Shown: positions 44,758-54,351, counted from the first letter of the stretch. The stretch: DNA of 64,000 nt from Arthrobacter sp. OVS8 (GCA_028370155.1 CP116670.1:2108001-2172000), one strand, 5' to 3'. Notes: generated by a model from the sequence alone, not told the origin. Made by a program: numbers and translations.

Positions 44758-46865
44758 CTACGTGCGGTAGATGTTGATGGAATTGGCCTGCACCACGTCC
44801 CGCTCCCCGGACGCGACCCGGACGCCCTGGCGCCGGTCGTGGAGCCCGGAGGTGGTCAGGCGGAGTTCGAAGATCCGGTTGCCGGTCCCGTCCTCATTGC
44901 TCAGCTGGGGCAGCGTGACTTTGATGTCCTTGGCGCCGCCGTTGACCACCACGAGTCCGTCGACGTGGCCGTCGTCGGAACCGAGCAGGAGCTGCACCAC
45001 CCGGTGGCCCGGATCCTGCCAGCGGTCCCCGGCCATGGGCTCGCCGCGCTCGTCGAACCAGTGGAAGTAGGACTGCTTTTCGCGCGTCGGGTAGTCATGC
45101 GGCTGCCCGGCAAGGAATTCCTTGCGGAGCCGTATGACGCGCTTGGTGGTGCGCAGCATCGAGTGCGACTCGGGCGTGCTGGTCCAATCGATCCAGGTGA
45201 TGGGGTTGTCCTGGCAGTAGGCGTTGTTGTTGCCCTGCTGGGTGCGGCCGACCTCGTCCCCGGCGGTGATCATGGGCACGCCCTGGGAGATCATGAGCGA
45301 AGCCATCAGGTTGCGGCTGGACTGGGCGCGCCGGGCGAGGATGTCCTCGTCCTCGGTGGGCCCCTCGAAGCCGTGGTTGTAGCTGCGGTTGTCGCCGTGG
45401 CCGTCACGGTTCTGTTCGCCGTTCGCCTCGTTGTGCTTGCGGTCGTAGGCCACAAGGTCGGCCAGAGTGAAACCGTCATGGGCGGTGACGATGTTGACGG
45501 AGGCGAGCCGGGACCTGCCGGACGGCTCAAACAGGCTCGCGGAGCCGGAGAGGGCGTCCGCGAGGCGGGCCACCGAACCGCCCTGCCCGCCGGCGTCGAT
45601 CGAGGCGCGGTCTGCGAGCCAGAAGCTGCGGACGGCGTCGCGGAAGTGGTCGTTCCAGTCCACCCAGCCGGCGGGGAAGCGGCCGGTCTGCCAGCCCCCG
45701 TAGCCGATATCCCATGGCTCGGCGATGAGTTTCGTGGCGGACAGCACCGGGTCGGCGCCTATCGCGACCAGGAACGGGTGCCGGGGATCGAACTCGTTGG
45801 CGGCGTTGCGGGCCAGTGTCACGGCGAGGTCGAAGCGGAAGCCGTCGATGTGGAACTCGGTCACCCAGTAACGCAGCGAATCCAGCACCAGCTGGATCAC
45901 CCGGGGCTCGCCGAAGTTCAGGCTGTTGCCGCAGCCGGTGGTGTCCACGTACTTGCCGTGGCCGTCATTGCGGTAATAGGTCATCTCGCCCAGGCCGCGG
46001 AAGCTGAGCGTCCGGCCGTCCGGGCCGCCCTCGGCGGTGTGGTTGTAGACGACGTCGAGAATGACCTCAAGGCCGGCGGCATGCAGCAGCTTGACCATGC
46101 CCTTGAACTCGTCCTGGACGGCCTGCGCGCCGAGGGCCTGCGCCGCCTCGGTGGCGTAGCCGGGGTGCGGGGCAAAGAACGCGGCCGTGTTGTAGCCCCA
46201 GTAGTTCGTCATGCCGAGGTTCTGCAGGTGCGGTTCGTCCACGTGGAAGTGCACCGGGAGAAGCTGCACGGCGGTGATCCCCAGCGCGATCAGGTGCTCG
46301 ATCATGGCCGGGTGCGCCAGTCCGGCGTAGGTGCCCTGGAGGTCTTCGGGAACGTCGGGGTGCAGCTTGGTCTGCCCGCGGACGTGCGCTTCGTAGATGA
46401 TGGTGTTGCGCCACGGAATCCTGGGACCGCGGTCGGCACCCCAATCGAAGTCGCTCTCCATCCGGACGCTCGTGATGAAATCCTCGCGCTCGTCCACCGC
46501 CCGGCCGTAGGGGTCCAGCAGCAGCGGCTGCACGCCGCCGGCGTCGAAATCCGTGGCGGGCATGGACAGCGGGAGGGCCTCGTGGTCCGGCGTCGCCCGG
46601 AAGCCGTACCGCGAACCGGCCGGCATGCCTTCGACGATGCCGTGGTGCACGCCGTCGGTCACGTTCGGCAGGGTTTTCAATTGCCAGACACCCCGGGCGC
46701 CTGGTAGGCGATTTCCAGGGTGGTCACGCCGGGCGCGTAGACAGCCACATTCGCGAAGGCACCCCGAGGATCGTCCGTTGCCGGCGAACCGGTGACCGGA
46801 ACGCTGATTCCCAGCGGAAACGCCCGCGAGGCGTCTACGGTGGAAGCTGTGTCTACGTAGGGCAT
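44758..46865 (-). CDS. glgX: Glycogen debranching enzyme GlgX (one frameshift)
   Basis: Cleaves alpha-1,6 branches left by phosphorylase. The N-terminal CBM48 region (ASRAFPLGISVPV...NVAVYAPGVTTLEI) joins the barrel after a frameshift near 46682. Catalytic regions are FHIDGFRFDLAVTLARN (nucleophile Asp), TKLIAEPWDIGYGGWQTGRF (acid Glu) and IVTAHDGFTLADLVAYD. About 702 residues. Start ATG at 46865; an ATG two codons earlier is also possible. The frame stays open far upstream over the next gene, but that extension is noise. Divergent from the nitrilase gene. Confidence 0.93.
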
Positions 46866-46986
46866 AACCATTGCTTAAGTTTAGCCGGGCCGAACAAATA
46901 GCCCCGGAATCTGTTTTCCTGACGAAGTGCAGTGTACGGAATAGCGGCGTTGCATACTGGAACAAGCGCCGAAAATGGAGGTAATA

Positions 46987-47790
46987 GTGCGGATTGCACT
47001 TGCTCAAGTCATCACCGGACGGGATCTTGCCGGAAATCTGGACCTCGTCGCGGACTATGCGGCCCGGGCAAAATCCGGCGGGGCCGAGCTTGTGGTGTTC
47101 CCCGAGGCCACCATGCGCTCCTTCGGCAACTCGCTGCTGGACATCGCGGAGCCGCTGGATGGCCCCTGGGCATCGGCGGTGCGCGCCATCGCGGCGGAGC
47201 AGGACATCGTGATCGTTGCGGGGATGTTCACCCCGGGAACGGCGGGCGACGGCGGCAAAGTGCGCAACACCCTGCTGGTCACCGGCCGCGGCATCGAGAC
47301 CAGCTACGACAAGATCCATCTGTTCGACGCCTTCGGCTTCGCAGAATCGGATACCGTCGACGCCGGCACCGCGCCCGTCACCTTCGAGTTCGACGGCGTG
47401 ACGTTCGGCCTGGCCACCTGCTACGACATCCGGTTCCCGGGTCTGTTCACCGAAAACGCCGACCGCGGCGCCGAGGTCAACATTGTGTGCGCCTCCTGGG
47501 GTTCCGGTCCCGGCAAGGCCGAGCAGTGGAAGCTCCTCGCCCGGGCCCGCGCGGCGGATTCCACCACTCTGGTCCTCGCCTGCGGCCAGGGTGATCCGGC
47601 CAGCCAGGGCATCGAGCCCAAGGGTGCGGCGCCCACCGGCGTCGGGCACTCCGCCGTCGTGTCCCCCTTCGGCGAAGTCCTCGAAGAGCTCGACGGCGCC
47701 CCCGGCCTGCTGTTCGCCGACCTGGACCCCGCCGTCGTCAAGGAAGCCCGAACGAAGCTCCCGGTGCTAGCCAACCGCCACAAGTTCTAG
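46987..47790 (+). CDS. Carbon-nitrogen hydrolase (nitrilase superfamily)
   Basis: Intact, 267 residues. The Glu-Lys-Cys triad is visible: Glu in LVVFPEATMRSF, Lys in TSYDKIHLFDAFGF, Cys in GLATCYDIRFPGLF. These enzymes hydrolyse amides such as omega-amides or deaminated glutathione; the YDKIHLFDAF pattern is close to the NIT1/NIT2 group, but the substrate is not proven. GTG at 46987 is chosen because GGAGG lies directly before it; an ATG 12 bases upstream overlaps that site. Confidence 0.88.
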   Translation: MRIALAQVITGRDLAGNLDLVADYAARAKSGGAELVVFPEATMRSFGNSLLDIAEPLDGPWASAVRAIAAEQDIVIVAGMFTPGTAGDGGKVRNTLLVTGRGIETSYDKIHLFDAFGFAESDTVDAGTAPVTFEFDGVTFGLATCYDIRFPGLFTENADRGAEVNIVCASWGSGPGKAEQWKLLARARAADSTTLVLACGQGDPASQGIEPKGAAPTGVGHSAVVSPFGEVLEELDGAPGLLFADLDPAVVKEARTKLPVLANRHKF

Positions 47791-47837
47791 GCTGCTCTGG
47801 TCGTTCGTCGTCACCTCGCCATGGTCATCGTCGCCGT

Positions 47838-48054
47838 GGTCCCCGTCGGCGGTCAGCGGCGCCTTCGCCGTGGTCACGTTCCGCGGACACCGGCGCCTTG
47901 CCGTCGCTTAGACACCTCCCGACGCTTCCTCCGGCCGCGGGCGGCCTGCGGAAGCTCTGGTCGGCGATGCGCTCCTGGCAAGACCCCGCCGCCCGCTCGT
48001 ATTCGGCCCACCCTGCATCGAGGTACTGCAAATAAGCGACGCTCCCTCACCTTT
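47838..48054 (-). repeat. Left copy of the inverted repeat module flanking the IS
   Basis: Read on the minus strand it contains, in order: GGTGAGGGAGCGTC, AGGAGCGCATCGCCGACCAG, GCGTCGGGAGGTGTCTAAGC, then GACGGCAA and degenerate repeats ending in GACCACG. The same blocks in the same order occur on the plus strand at 49591-49822. No gene is credible in this 265-bp gap. Confidence 0.75.
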
Positions 48055-48055
48055 C

Positions 48056-48081
48056 TGAACTGGTCCCCAAAAGTTGGACTG
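48056..48081. repeat. IS left terminal inverted repeat
   Basis: Starts TGAACTGGTCCCCAAAAG and pairs with the right end at 24 of 26 positions; mismatches are at positions 8 and 14. Confidence 0.9.
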
Positions 48082-48094
48082 GCTAAGTGGGATT

Positions 48095-48960
48095 CTAGGC
48101 CGCAAGGGTCTGGGCCCGGTATTGGACCGGGCTCAGACCCTTGAGCTTTGTGGAGATTCTTTCGTTGTTGTACCAGCGGATGTACTCCTTCAGCGCTGTT
48201 GCCAGGGCCTCGGTGCTCAGGAAGCGAACGTGATGGAAGAGCTCTTCCTTGAGATGTCCGAAGAAGTTCTCCATGACTGCGTTGTCGTAGCAGTTGCCCT
48301 TGCGGGACATCGACTGGGCAGCGCCGGCATCGTTGAGAAGGATCCGCCAGGAGGCGTGCTGGTATTGGACGCCTTGGTCCGAATGCACCAGCGGCTGCTG
48401 TCCCGGCTCGAGACAGGCGAGGGCACCGCGGAGCGAACTGTTGGTCAGCTCCAAGTTCGGCGAGTTCCCAACGGAATAGGAAATGATCTGCCGGTCAAAG
48501 AGGTCCATGACCGGTGACAGGTAGAGCTTCCGGTCCCCGACGCGGAACTCCGTCACGTCCGTCACCCACTTCTGGTTCGGCGCGTCAGCATCAAACTTAC
48601 GGTTCAGAAGGTTCGGGCAATAGCGCCCTGCTGGCCTTGGTAAGAGCTATAGCGCTTCCTTCGCCGGACCTTGCATGCCAGCCCGAGCCCTCGCATGAGC
48701 TGCAGTACGGTCTTCTTCGCGACCGCCCACCCTTGCCTGGTTAGCTTGCTGTGGATCCGGCGGTGGCCGTAGCGGCCATGGTTCGTGGTGAAGATCTCCG
48801 TGACCGCAGCCTTGAGTGCTGCCTTCGGATCTGGAGACCGGCGCCTGGCCTGGTGATAAAGAACGTGGAGCGGGCCAGGCCCGCGACCCCCAGAAGGACC
48901 GGGAGCGGGAAGTCAGCCTTGAGGGCAACGACGGCCTGGAACTTCAGCGTCGTCCCTGAT
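48095..48960 (-). CDS. IS3-family transposase OrfB, DDE integrase core (two frameshifts)
   Basis: The integrase core shows the DDE triad: QKWVTDVTEFRVGDRK (first Asp), QPLVHSDQGVQYQHASW (second Asp) and GNCYDNAVMENFFGHLKEE (Glu). The N-terminal HTH_21 part (YGHRRIHSKLTRQGWAVAKK) lies in another frame; frameshifts near 48620 (GCCCCG read as GCCCG) and 48865 (T run) divide it. The 5' end overlaps orfA and the exact start, or the usual programmed frameshift fusing OrfAB, could not be fixed. Confidence 0.85.
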
Positions 48961-49432
48961 CCCTCAAGGCCCGCAGTTTTCCCAAGTACGCCACCTCAGC
49001 ACGTAGGCGTTCGTTATCCCGGCGCAGTCGTTCCAGCTCTGCTACCTCGGTCGGTGGGGGTGGAACTGCGGACTTCGCGGGCCTGCCTTTGGCCTTGGGA
49101 CGCAACGCCTCCGCACCATCACGGCGATACGCCCGAACCCACTTCTGCAGCAACTGACGCGAAGACAATCCGGCCTCCACAGCCAGATCCGGGCCAGTCT
49201 CGCCGGCAAGGAACCGTTCCACCAAAGCGAGCTTGAACTCATACGAATACGACTTCGCCGGTTTGCTCACCAGCACTCCTTGCCCATGTATCCTCCACCG
49301 CCCATACAGCGCCCTCACGGGCACACGAGGCGCATCCATCAAGCGGGACGCCGCCCGATACCCGATGCCCTTCTCAAACCACGCTACCGCCGCCTGGCGC
49401 TGGGCCTCCGACAAAGAACTCTGTGCACGCAT
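48944..49432 (-). CDS. IS3-family transposase OrfA
   Basis: 162 residues from ATG at 49432. Two helix-turn-helix-like parts are present (AQRQAAVAWFEKGIGYRAAS and KLALVERFLAGETGPDLAVE), followed by a basic linker and the leucine-zipper end LERLRRDNERLRAEVAYLGK. It binds the IS ends. Its ribosome-binding site GGGGAG lies in the arm of the terminal hairpin at 49439-49487. Confidence 0.88.
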   Translation of the reverse strand: MRAQSSLSEAQRQAAVAWFEKGIGYRAASRLMDAPRVPVRALYGRWRIHGQGVLVSKPAKSYSYEFKLALVERFLAGETGPDLAVEAGLSSRQLLQKWVRAYRRDGAEALRPKAKGRPAKSAVPPPPTEVAELERLRRDNERLRAEVAYLGKLRALRDQGRR

Positions 49433-49438
49433 AAAACT

Positions 49439-49487
49439 GCTCCCCGAAAGTCGAACTGAATTTCTCAGTCCAACTTTCGGGGAGCAG
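49439..49487 (-). promoter_or_regulatory. Hairpin covering the orfA ribosome-binding site
   Basis: Two 21-base arms (one begins GCTCCCCGAAAGT) pair at 19 positions, the others being wobble-compatible in RNA, around a 5-base loop. The outer arm is part of the right terminal repeat. A transcript entering from outside the element would fold this hairpin and bury the GGGGAG ribosome-binding site. Confidence 0.65.
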
Positions 49488-49491
49488 TTCA
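49466..49491. repeat. IS right terminal inverted repeat
   Basis: Ends GGGGAGCAGTTCA on the plus strand; reverse complement starts TGAACTGCTCCCCGAAAG. It matches the left end at 24 of 26 positions. Confidence 0.9.
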
Positions 49492-49504
49492 AGACGCGAG
49501 GGAG

Positions 49505-49830
49505 CATTGCCTTATTTTCACCGTAGGTGAGGGAGCGTTCGCCATCCACCCACCAAAGGTGAGAGAGCGTTGCCGTAATTTTCACCGTAGGTGAGGGAGC
49601 GTCAGAGCCGGTACCGGAGTTTTGCAAGGAGCGCATCGCCGACCAGAGCGGAGTGAGGCCGTCCGCGGCCGAGCGGAGCGTCGGGAGGTGTCTAAGCGAC
49701 GGCAAAGCTCCGGTTCCGGCGGACCCAGCCACGACCGCGCGACGGCAAAGCTCCGGTTCCGGCGGACCCAGCCACGACCGCGCGACGGCAAAGCTCCGGT
49801 TCCGGCGGAACCCGACCACGACTCAGGTGA
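49505..49830 (+). repeat. Right copy of the repeat module, with tandem sub-repeats
   Basis: Contains a 25-base unit (ATTTTCACCGTAGGTGAGGG...) twice, at 49514 and 49578, then AGGAGCGCATCGCCGACCAG, GCGTCGGGAGGTGTCTAAGC and a 43-bp tandem repeat. It is the inverted counterpart of 47838-48054. The 369 bp between the IS and rlmB hold no credible gene. Confidence 0.8.
49698..49822 (+). repeat. 43-bp tandem repeat, three copies
   Basis: Units begin GACGGCAAAGCTCCGGTTCC at 49698, 49741 and 49784. The first two are identical; the third diverges at its end. The left module carries degenerate relatives of the same unit. Confidence 0.9.
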
Positions 49831-49860
49831 CGGCAACTAAACCGCCACCTGAAGCGAAGG

Positions 49861-50846
49861 TTACTTAGCTGCGCGCTGGCGGGAGATCTCGTAGAGGGAG
49901 ATGCCGACGGCCATGGAGGCGTTGAGCGATTCCATGGCGGAGTCGATCGGGATGGAGACGATCTGGTCGCAGTTTTCGCGGACCAGGCGGCTGAGGCCCT
50001 TGCCCTCGGAACCCACGACGATGCAGACCGGCTCGGTGGCCAGGGCGAGGTCGGGCAGCGAGACGTCGCCGTCGCCGTCGAGCCCCAGAACATAGATGCC
50101 CATGTTCTTGAACGCCTTCAGCGTGTTGTTCAGGTTGGCTGCGCGTGCCACGGGGACGCGGACGGCTGCGCCAGCGCTGGTCTTCCAGGCCGAGGCGGTC
50201 ACGCCGACGGAGCGGCGCTCCGGGACGACGACGCCGTGGCCGCTGAATGCCGAGACCGAGCGGATGATTGCGCCAAGGTTGCGCGGATCGGTGATGCCGT
50301 CGAGCGCGACGAAGAGCGGCGCGTTGGAGACGTGGCCCTTCTTCCAGGCATCGAGGGTCTCTTCCGCGAGCTCGTAGGCGTCCTGGTATTCGTACGGCGG
50401 GATCTGCAGCACGAGGCCCTGGTGGATGGCGTCGTCCGTCATGCGGTCCAGCTCGGGCTTGCCGGTTTCGAGCAGCGGGATGCCGCGCTCGGCCGCCAGC
50501 TTGAGGGATTCCTTGACGCGATCGTCCATCTCGATGCGGATGGCAACGTGCAGGGCCTTGGCGGGGATGCCGGCGCGCAGGGCCTCGACGACGGAGTTGC
50601 GTCCGGTGACGACTTCCTCCGTGGCACGGCCCTTGGGGCCGGAACGGGCACCGGCGTTGCGCGGGGCGCCCGGCCGCTTGGCGGCGGAGCGTTCCGCGAG
50701 CTGCTTGTTCTTGTGGGCCTTGTGGTAGGGACGGTCCTCCGCCTTGGGAGTGGGTCCCTTGCCCTCAAGGGCCTTGCGGCCGTGGCCGCCGGTTCCGACG
50801 GAGGGCCCTTCTTCAGTTTGACCGAGCGGCGACCGTTGTTGGCCAT
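49861..50846 (-). CDS. rlmB: 23S rRNA (guanosine-2'-O-)-methyltransferase RlmB (one frameshift)
   Basis: SpoU-family SPOUT methyltransferase. The knot motifs are ITDPRNLGAIIRSVSAFSGH, PVCIVVGSEGKGLSRLV and IPIDSAMESLNASMAVGISL. The N-terminal half has a basic extension (MANNGRRSVKLKKGP) and the substrate-binding domain GRNSVVEALRAGIPAKALHV. A frameshift near 50795 separates the first 15 codons; joined, about 328 residues. It follows cysS by about 120 bp, the usual actinobacterial order. Confidence 0.92.
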
Positions 50847-50968
50847 GAGTTTCACCCTTTAACTACGCGATTCGTTGATAAGTCTGAACTCCAGTCTACT
50901 GACTCGAGTTAAATCCTCGACCGCAGGGTAGGGCCCGGCTCCGGTTCAGCGCCCCGACCGGCACCGGC

Positions 50969-52434
50969 TCAGCCGCGTTTGAGGCTCCAGTTAGCGCCGT
51001 CCGGGCCGTCCTCGACGACGACGCCGGCGGCGGCGAGCGTGTCACGGATGGCGTCCGATGCGGCCCAGTCCTTGCTGGCGCGGGCCTGTGCCCTAGCGGC
51101 GAGCTGCGCTTCGACGAGGACGCCAAGAGCGGTGTTGCCCTGTTCATCCACGGCGGGCCCCGCAGTGTCGTTGAGACCAAGGACACGCAGCATGTCGGTG
51201 ACGCTGGCGAGTGCCGCCCGGGCGGCGTCGAGGTCTCCGGCGGTGAGCGCGGTGTTGCCGGCGCGGACGGTCTCGTGGAGCACGGCCAGGGCCTGCGGAA
51301 CGTTGAGGTCATCGTCCATCGCGGCCGCGAAAGCGTCCGGGACGGTGCCGTAGCTGAAGAAGCCGTAGCTTGCGGGGGTGCCGCCGTCGACGCCGGCAAG
51401 GGTCCGGACGGCGCGGCTGATGAAGCCGTCGATGCGTTCCACGGCGGCTGCGGCTTCCTGCAGGGACGTCGGCTGGTAGTCCAGCACCGAGCGGTACTGC
51501 GCCTGGCCGAGGTAGTAGCGGACCACCCGCGGCGACGCGAGTTCCAGCATTTCGGCCGGACTGACGGTGTTGCCGATCGACTTGGACATCTTCTCGCCGG
51601 CGTAGGTGACCATGCCGTTGTGCATCCAGAAGTTGGCGAAGCCGTGGCGGCGGCCTGGGACTGGGCCATCTCGTTTTCGTGGTGCGGGAACCTCAGGTCC
51701 AGCCCGCCGCCGTGGATGTCGAACTCGGTGCCGAGGTACTTGGTGACCATCGCGGAGCACTCGAGGTGCCAGCCCGGACGGCCGGTGCCCCACGGCGAGG
51801 CCCAGCTCGCCGTCGTCGGCTCCCCTCCTTGTGGCCCTTCCAGAGCGCGAAGTCGCGCGGATCCTTCTTCCCCGGGGGTCGGCGTCGGGAGCCCCTGCAT
51901 GTCATCGATCTTCTGCCGGGTCAGGGAACCGTACTTGGCCCAGGAGCGCACGTCGAAGTACACGTCGCCGGAATCATCCAGGGCGGGGTACGCGTGGCCG
52001 CGGTCGATCAGCTGCTGGATCAGGGCGTGCATTTCCGGGATGTGGCCGGTGGCGCGCGGCTCATAGGTGGGGCGGGAGACACCCAGGGTGTCGTAGGCCT
52101 TGAGGAATTCCTGCTCGTAGCGGTAGGCCAGCGCCCACCATTCCTCCTCGCGGACAGAGCCCGGCTCTCCCTCGAAGTCGGGTGCGAAGGAATCCGCCGA
52201 CTTGGCCAGGATCTTGTCGTCGATGTCGGTGACGTTGCGGACGGCGGTGACGCGGAATCCGCGGTACTGCAGCCAGCGCGTGAGCTGGTCGAAGGCGATG
52301 GCTGAGCGGATGTGCCCGACGTGCGGCATGCCCTGCACAGTGGCGCCGCAGTAGTAGAGGCTCACTTTGCCCGGAACCAGGGGGACGAAGTCGCGGACTT
52401 CGGCGGATGCAGTGTCATAGAAGCGCAGGGTCAC
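50969..52434 (-). CDS. cysS: Cysteinyl-tRNA synthetase CysS (frameshifts)
   Basis: Charges tRNA-Cys. Zinc ligand and HIGH motif are seen in [20 protein letters not shown], a second zinc site in GWHLECSAM, and KMSKS in [20 protein letters not shown]. Two compensating frameshifts (near 51870 and 51795) scramble about 20 residues that should read close to [18 protein letters not shown], and a third lies near 51652. Joined, about 488 residues. An essential single-copy enzyme, so these breaks are almost certainly sequence errors. Confidence 0.94.
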
Positions 52435-52485
52435 CGCTCCAGATTAGCCGATGGGGTCCGGCCCCGGCGCGGCCCTTGCCGGCGC

Positions 52486-52815
52486 CTACTTGCAGTACTC
52501 GCCGATCTTGTTCATCTGGTCGGCGAGCTGCTTGGTCTGTTCGTCACTCTTGGCACCCAGAGAGGAGCCGGAGACGTCTTCCATGACGTCGGCCATCTTC
52601 TGGATGGGGGCCGCCACCTCGGGAGCCACCTTGTCCGCGACCTCCTCGTAATGCTTGGCGATCTGTTCCGCCTGCTGCTGCTGGTTGCCGGTGGGGACGA
52701 AGGTGTCCTTGTTGAGGAACGCGCAGCTGTCCGGGATGCTCATCTTCGGCGTCCCGGCGCAGCCGGTCAGCAGCAGTCCGGCCACAAGTACGACGGCGGG
52801 CGGCAGCTTTTTCAC
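52486..52815 (-). CDS. Small putative lipoprotein
   Basis: Intact, 109 residues. Signal peptide MKKLPPAVVLVAGLLLTGC ends in the lipobox LLTGC with Cys19. The mature part is helical and charged (QQQQAEQIAKHYEEVADKVA). Two further cysteines (SCAFLN, EYCK) could form a disulfide. I do not recognise a family. It is in line with ispD-ispF upstream and cysS downstream, about 45 bp from each. Confidence 0.75.
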   Translation of the reverse strand: MKKLPPAVVLVAGLLLTGCAGTPKMSIPDSCAFLNKDTFVPTGNQQQQAEQIAKHYEEVADKVAPEVAAPIQKMADVMEDVSGSSLGAKSDEQTKQLADQMNKIGEYCK

Positions 52816-52857
52816 GGGAAGTCTCCTGGTGTCTCGCGGAAAGGATCTGGGTTAAGC

Positions 52858-53394
52858 CTAGGCGACCGGCTGCGGAGACGCCGAGGCGACGGGGTAGACG
52901 AGGGCAGTCGCCGTGGCCGCAATGCCTTCACCGCGGCCGGTAAACCCGAGCCCGTCACTCGTGGTCGCCGAGACGCTGACGGGAGCGCCGGCTGCCTCGC
53001 TCAGGACCCGCTGGGACTCCTCCCGGCGCGGGCCAAACTTGGGCCGGTTGGCCACGAACTGCACGGCGATGTTCCCGATCTCGAAACCTGCGGCACGGAC
53101 GATCCGCGCGGCCTCGGCCAGCAGCGTCACGCCGGAAGCCCCGGCGTACTCCGGCCGGTCGGTGCCGAAATGCGTCCCGAGGTCCCCGACGCCGCACGCG
53201 GAGAACAGGGCATCGGCCGCAGCATGGGCGACGGGGTCGCCGTCGGAATGGCCGGACAGTCCGCGCTCCCCGTCCCAGAACAGCCCTCCAAGCCAGAGCG
53301 GCTGGGGCGCGTCCTCGGGGGCGTAGGCGTGGACGTCGATGCCGATGCCGGTCCGCGGAATGACGGGCAGGGGCGCGTTCTGGGGTCCGGACAT
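52858..53394 (-). CDS. ispF: 2-C-methyl-D-erythritol 2,4-cyclodiphosphate synthase IspF
   Basis: Intact, 178 residues. Fifth step of the MEP isoprenoid pathway. Metal and substrate motifs are [34 protein letters not shown] and [16 protein letters not shown]; the C-terminus has [20 protein letters not shown]. It starts two bases after the ispD stop and so is co-translated with it. Confidence 0.95.
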   Translation of the reverse strand: MSGPQNAPLPVIPRTGIGIDVHAYAPEDAPQPLWLGGLFWDGERGLSGHSDGDPVAHAAADALFSACGVGDLGTHFGTDRPEYAGASGVTLLAEAARIVRAAGFEIGNIAVQFVANRPKFGPRREESQRVLSEAAGAPVSVSATTSDGLGFTGRGEGIAATATALVYPVASASPQPVA

Positions 53395-53396
53395 GC

Positions 53397-54226
53397 TCAG
53401 CCTTCCACCCAGCGGACGCCCAGCGGGCCTTCGAGGAGCCCCTCGGCGATGATCAGGTCCAGCGGCGTGGTGATCTTTAGTGATTGGCTGGCGCCGCGGA
53501 CCGCGTGGACGGGGACGCCGAGGAGTTCCACCAGCATGGCGTCGTCCGTGACGGCTGCCGCCTGGCCGGCGTCGAACGCGGCAGCGGCCTCGTGGGCACG
53601 CCGGAGGGTGGCAAGGTCGAATCCCTGCGGGGTCTGCACGGCCCGGAGACTCTCCCGGGGCGCGGTGCCGGTGACGATCTCGGGGGCGATCGCGGCGCCG
53701 TCGCCGGTGGACGGTTCCACCGTTTTGACCGTGTCCACAACGGGGATCACCGGGATGACAGCCAGGGCGCCGGCCCTGAGGGCGTGGGCGACGCGGTGGA
53801 AGACGGCCTCCGGCGCGAGGGCGCGGGCGGCGTCGTGGACCAGGACGGCTGCCGTGGCCGGCAGGAGCGCTGCCAGTGCTGCGCGGACCGACTCGGCCCG
53901 GCTGGCGCCGCCGTCGATGATGGTCACGACCGGGGCTGCCCGCCGTCCGAGGCGGGCGCGCGCAGGTGCTCCGCCTTGAGGTCCCGCGCGAAGGCGTCGC
54001 AGAGGGCATGGAGTTCCGTGTCCCCGGGAGGAATGGCGACGCAGATCTGCTGCGCGATGCCTGCCGCCGCGACGCCCCGCAGGGCGTGGGTGAGGATGGT
54101 GTCCCCGCCCAGCGGAACCTTGGCTTTCGGCATTCCGTAGCCCAGGCGCTGGCCGGAGCCGGCAGCCACGACGATGACGGCTAAGGCGGGACCGGCCGGT
54201 GACGTGTTCGTCGGTGCAGTATCCAT
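53397..54226 (-). CDS. ispD: 2-C-methyl-D-erythritol 4-phosphate cytidylyltransferase IspD (one frameshift)
   Basis: Third step of the MEP pathway. The nucleotide-binding start is [20 protein letters not shown], and the C-terminal half has [33 protein letters not shown] and [21 protein letters not shown] frameshift near 53945 divides it; joined, about 276 residues. ATG at 54226 is preferred over an upstream in-frame start. Next to carD, as in mycobacteria. Confidence 0.94.
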
Positions 54227-54351
54227 GCGGACAAGACTACGTCCCCGCGCCCGCAGCATCCCAGTGAGCTATCACTTCTGGTGCTTCCGGGGCGCTGTTA
54301 AGGACCATAGGTGATAGCGCAATCCCGGGGCGGGAGGGGCGGGCAAGAAGA

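Larger units (their letters stand above)
48056..49491 (-). mobile_element. Complete IS3-family insertion sequence
   Basis: 1436 bp bounded by 26-bp terminal inverted repeats that match at 24 positions, starting TGAACTG on each side. It encodes OrfA (helix-turn-helix) and OrfB (DDE transposase) on the minus strand. No target-site duplication is evident (left flank ends TTC, right flank begins AGA). The apparent breaks in orfB are the same kind of single-base indels as in chromosomal genes here, so the element may be functional. Confidence 0.92.

Noticed and set aside
44521..46707. 728-codon open frame on the plus strand
   Set aside because: Antisense to glgX; composition is a shadow of GlgX codons and no motif is seen.
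46866..47649. Extension of the glgX frame over the nitrilase gene
   Set aside because: The extension is antisense to an intact nitrilase-family gene, and GlgX has a good start at 46865 after a frameshift.
48944..49000. Programmed frameshift signal between orfA and orfB
   Set aside because: No clear slippery A-rich or T-rich heptamer is seen at the overlap, and nearby indel errors make the frame relation unreliable.
48053..49494. Target-site duplication of the IS
   Set aside because: The 3-5 bases beside the two terminal repeats do not match (TTC against AGA).
49653..49868. Small protein gene in the repeat region
   Set aside because: The frame is made of the 43-bp repeat unit, has no ribosome-binding site and the same words appear in other frames of the left module.
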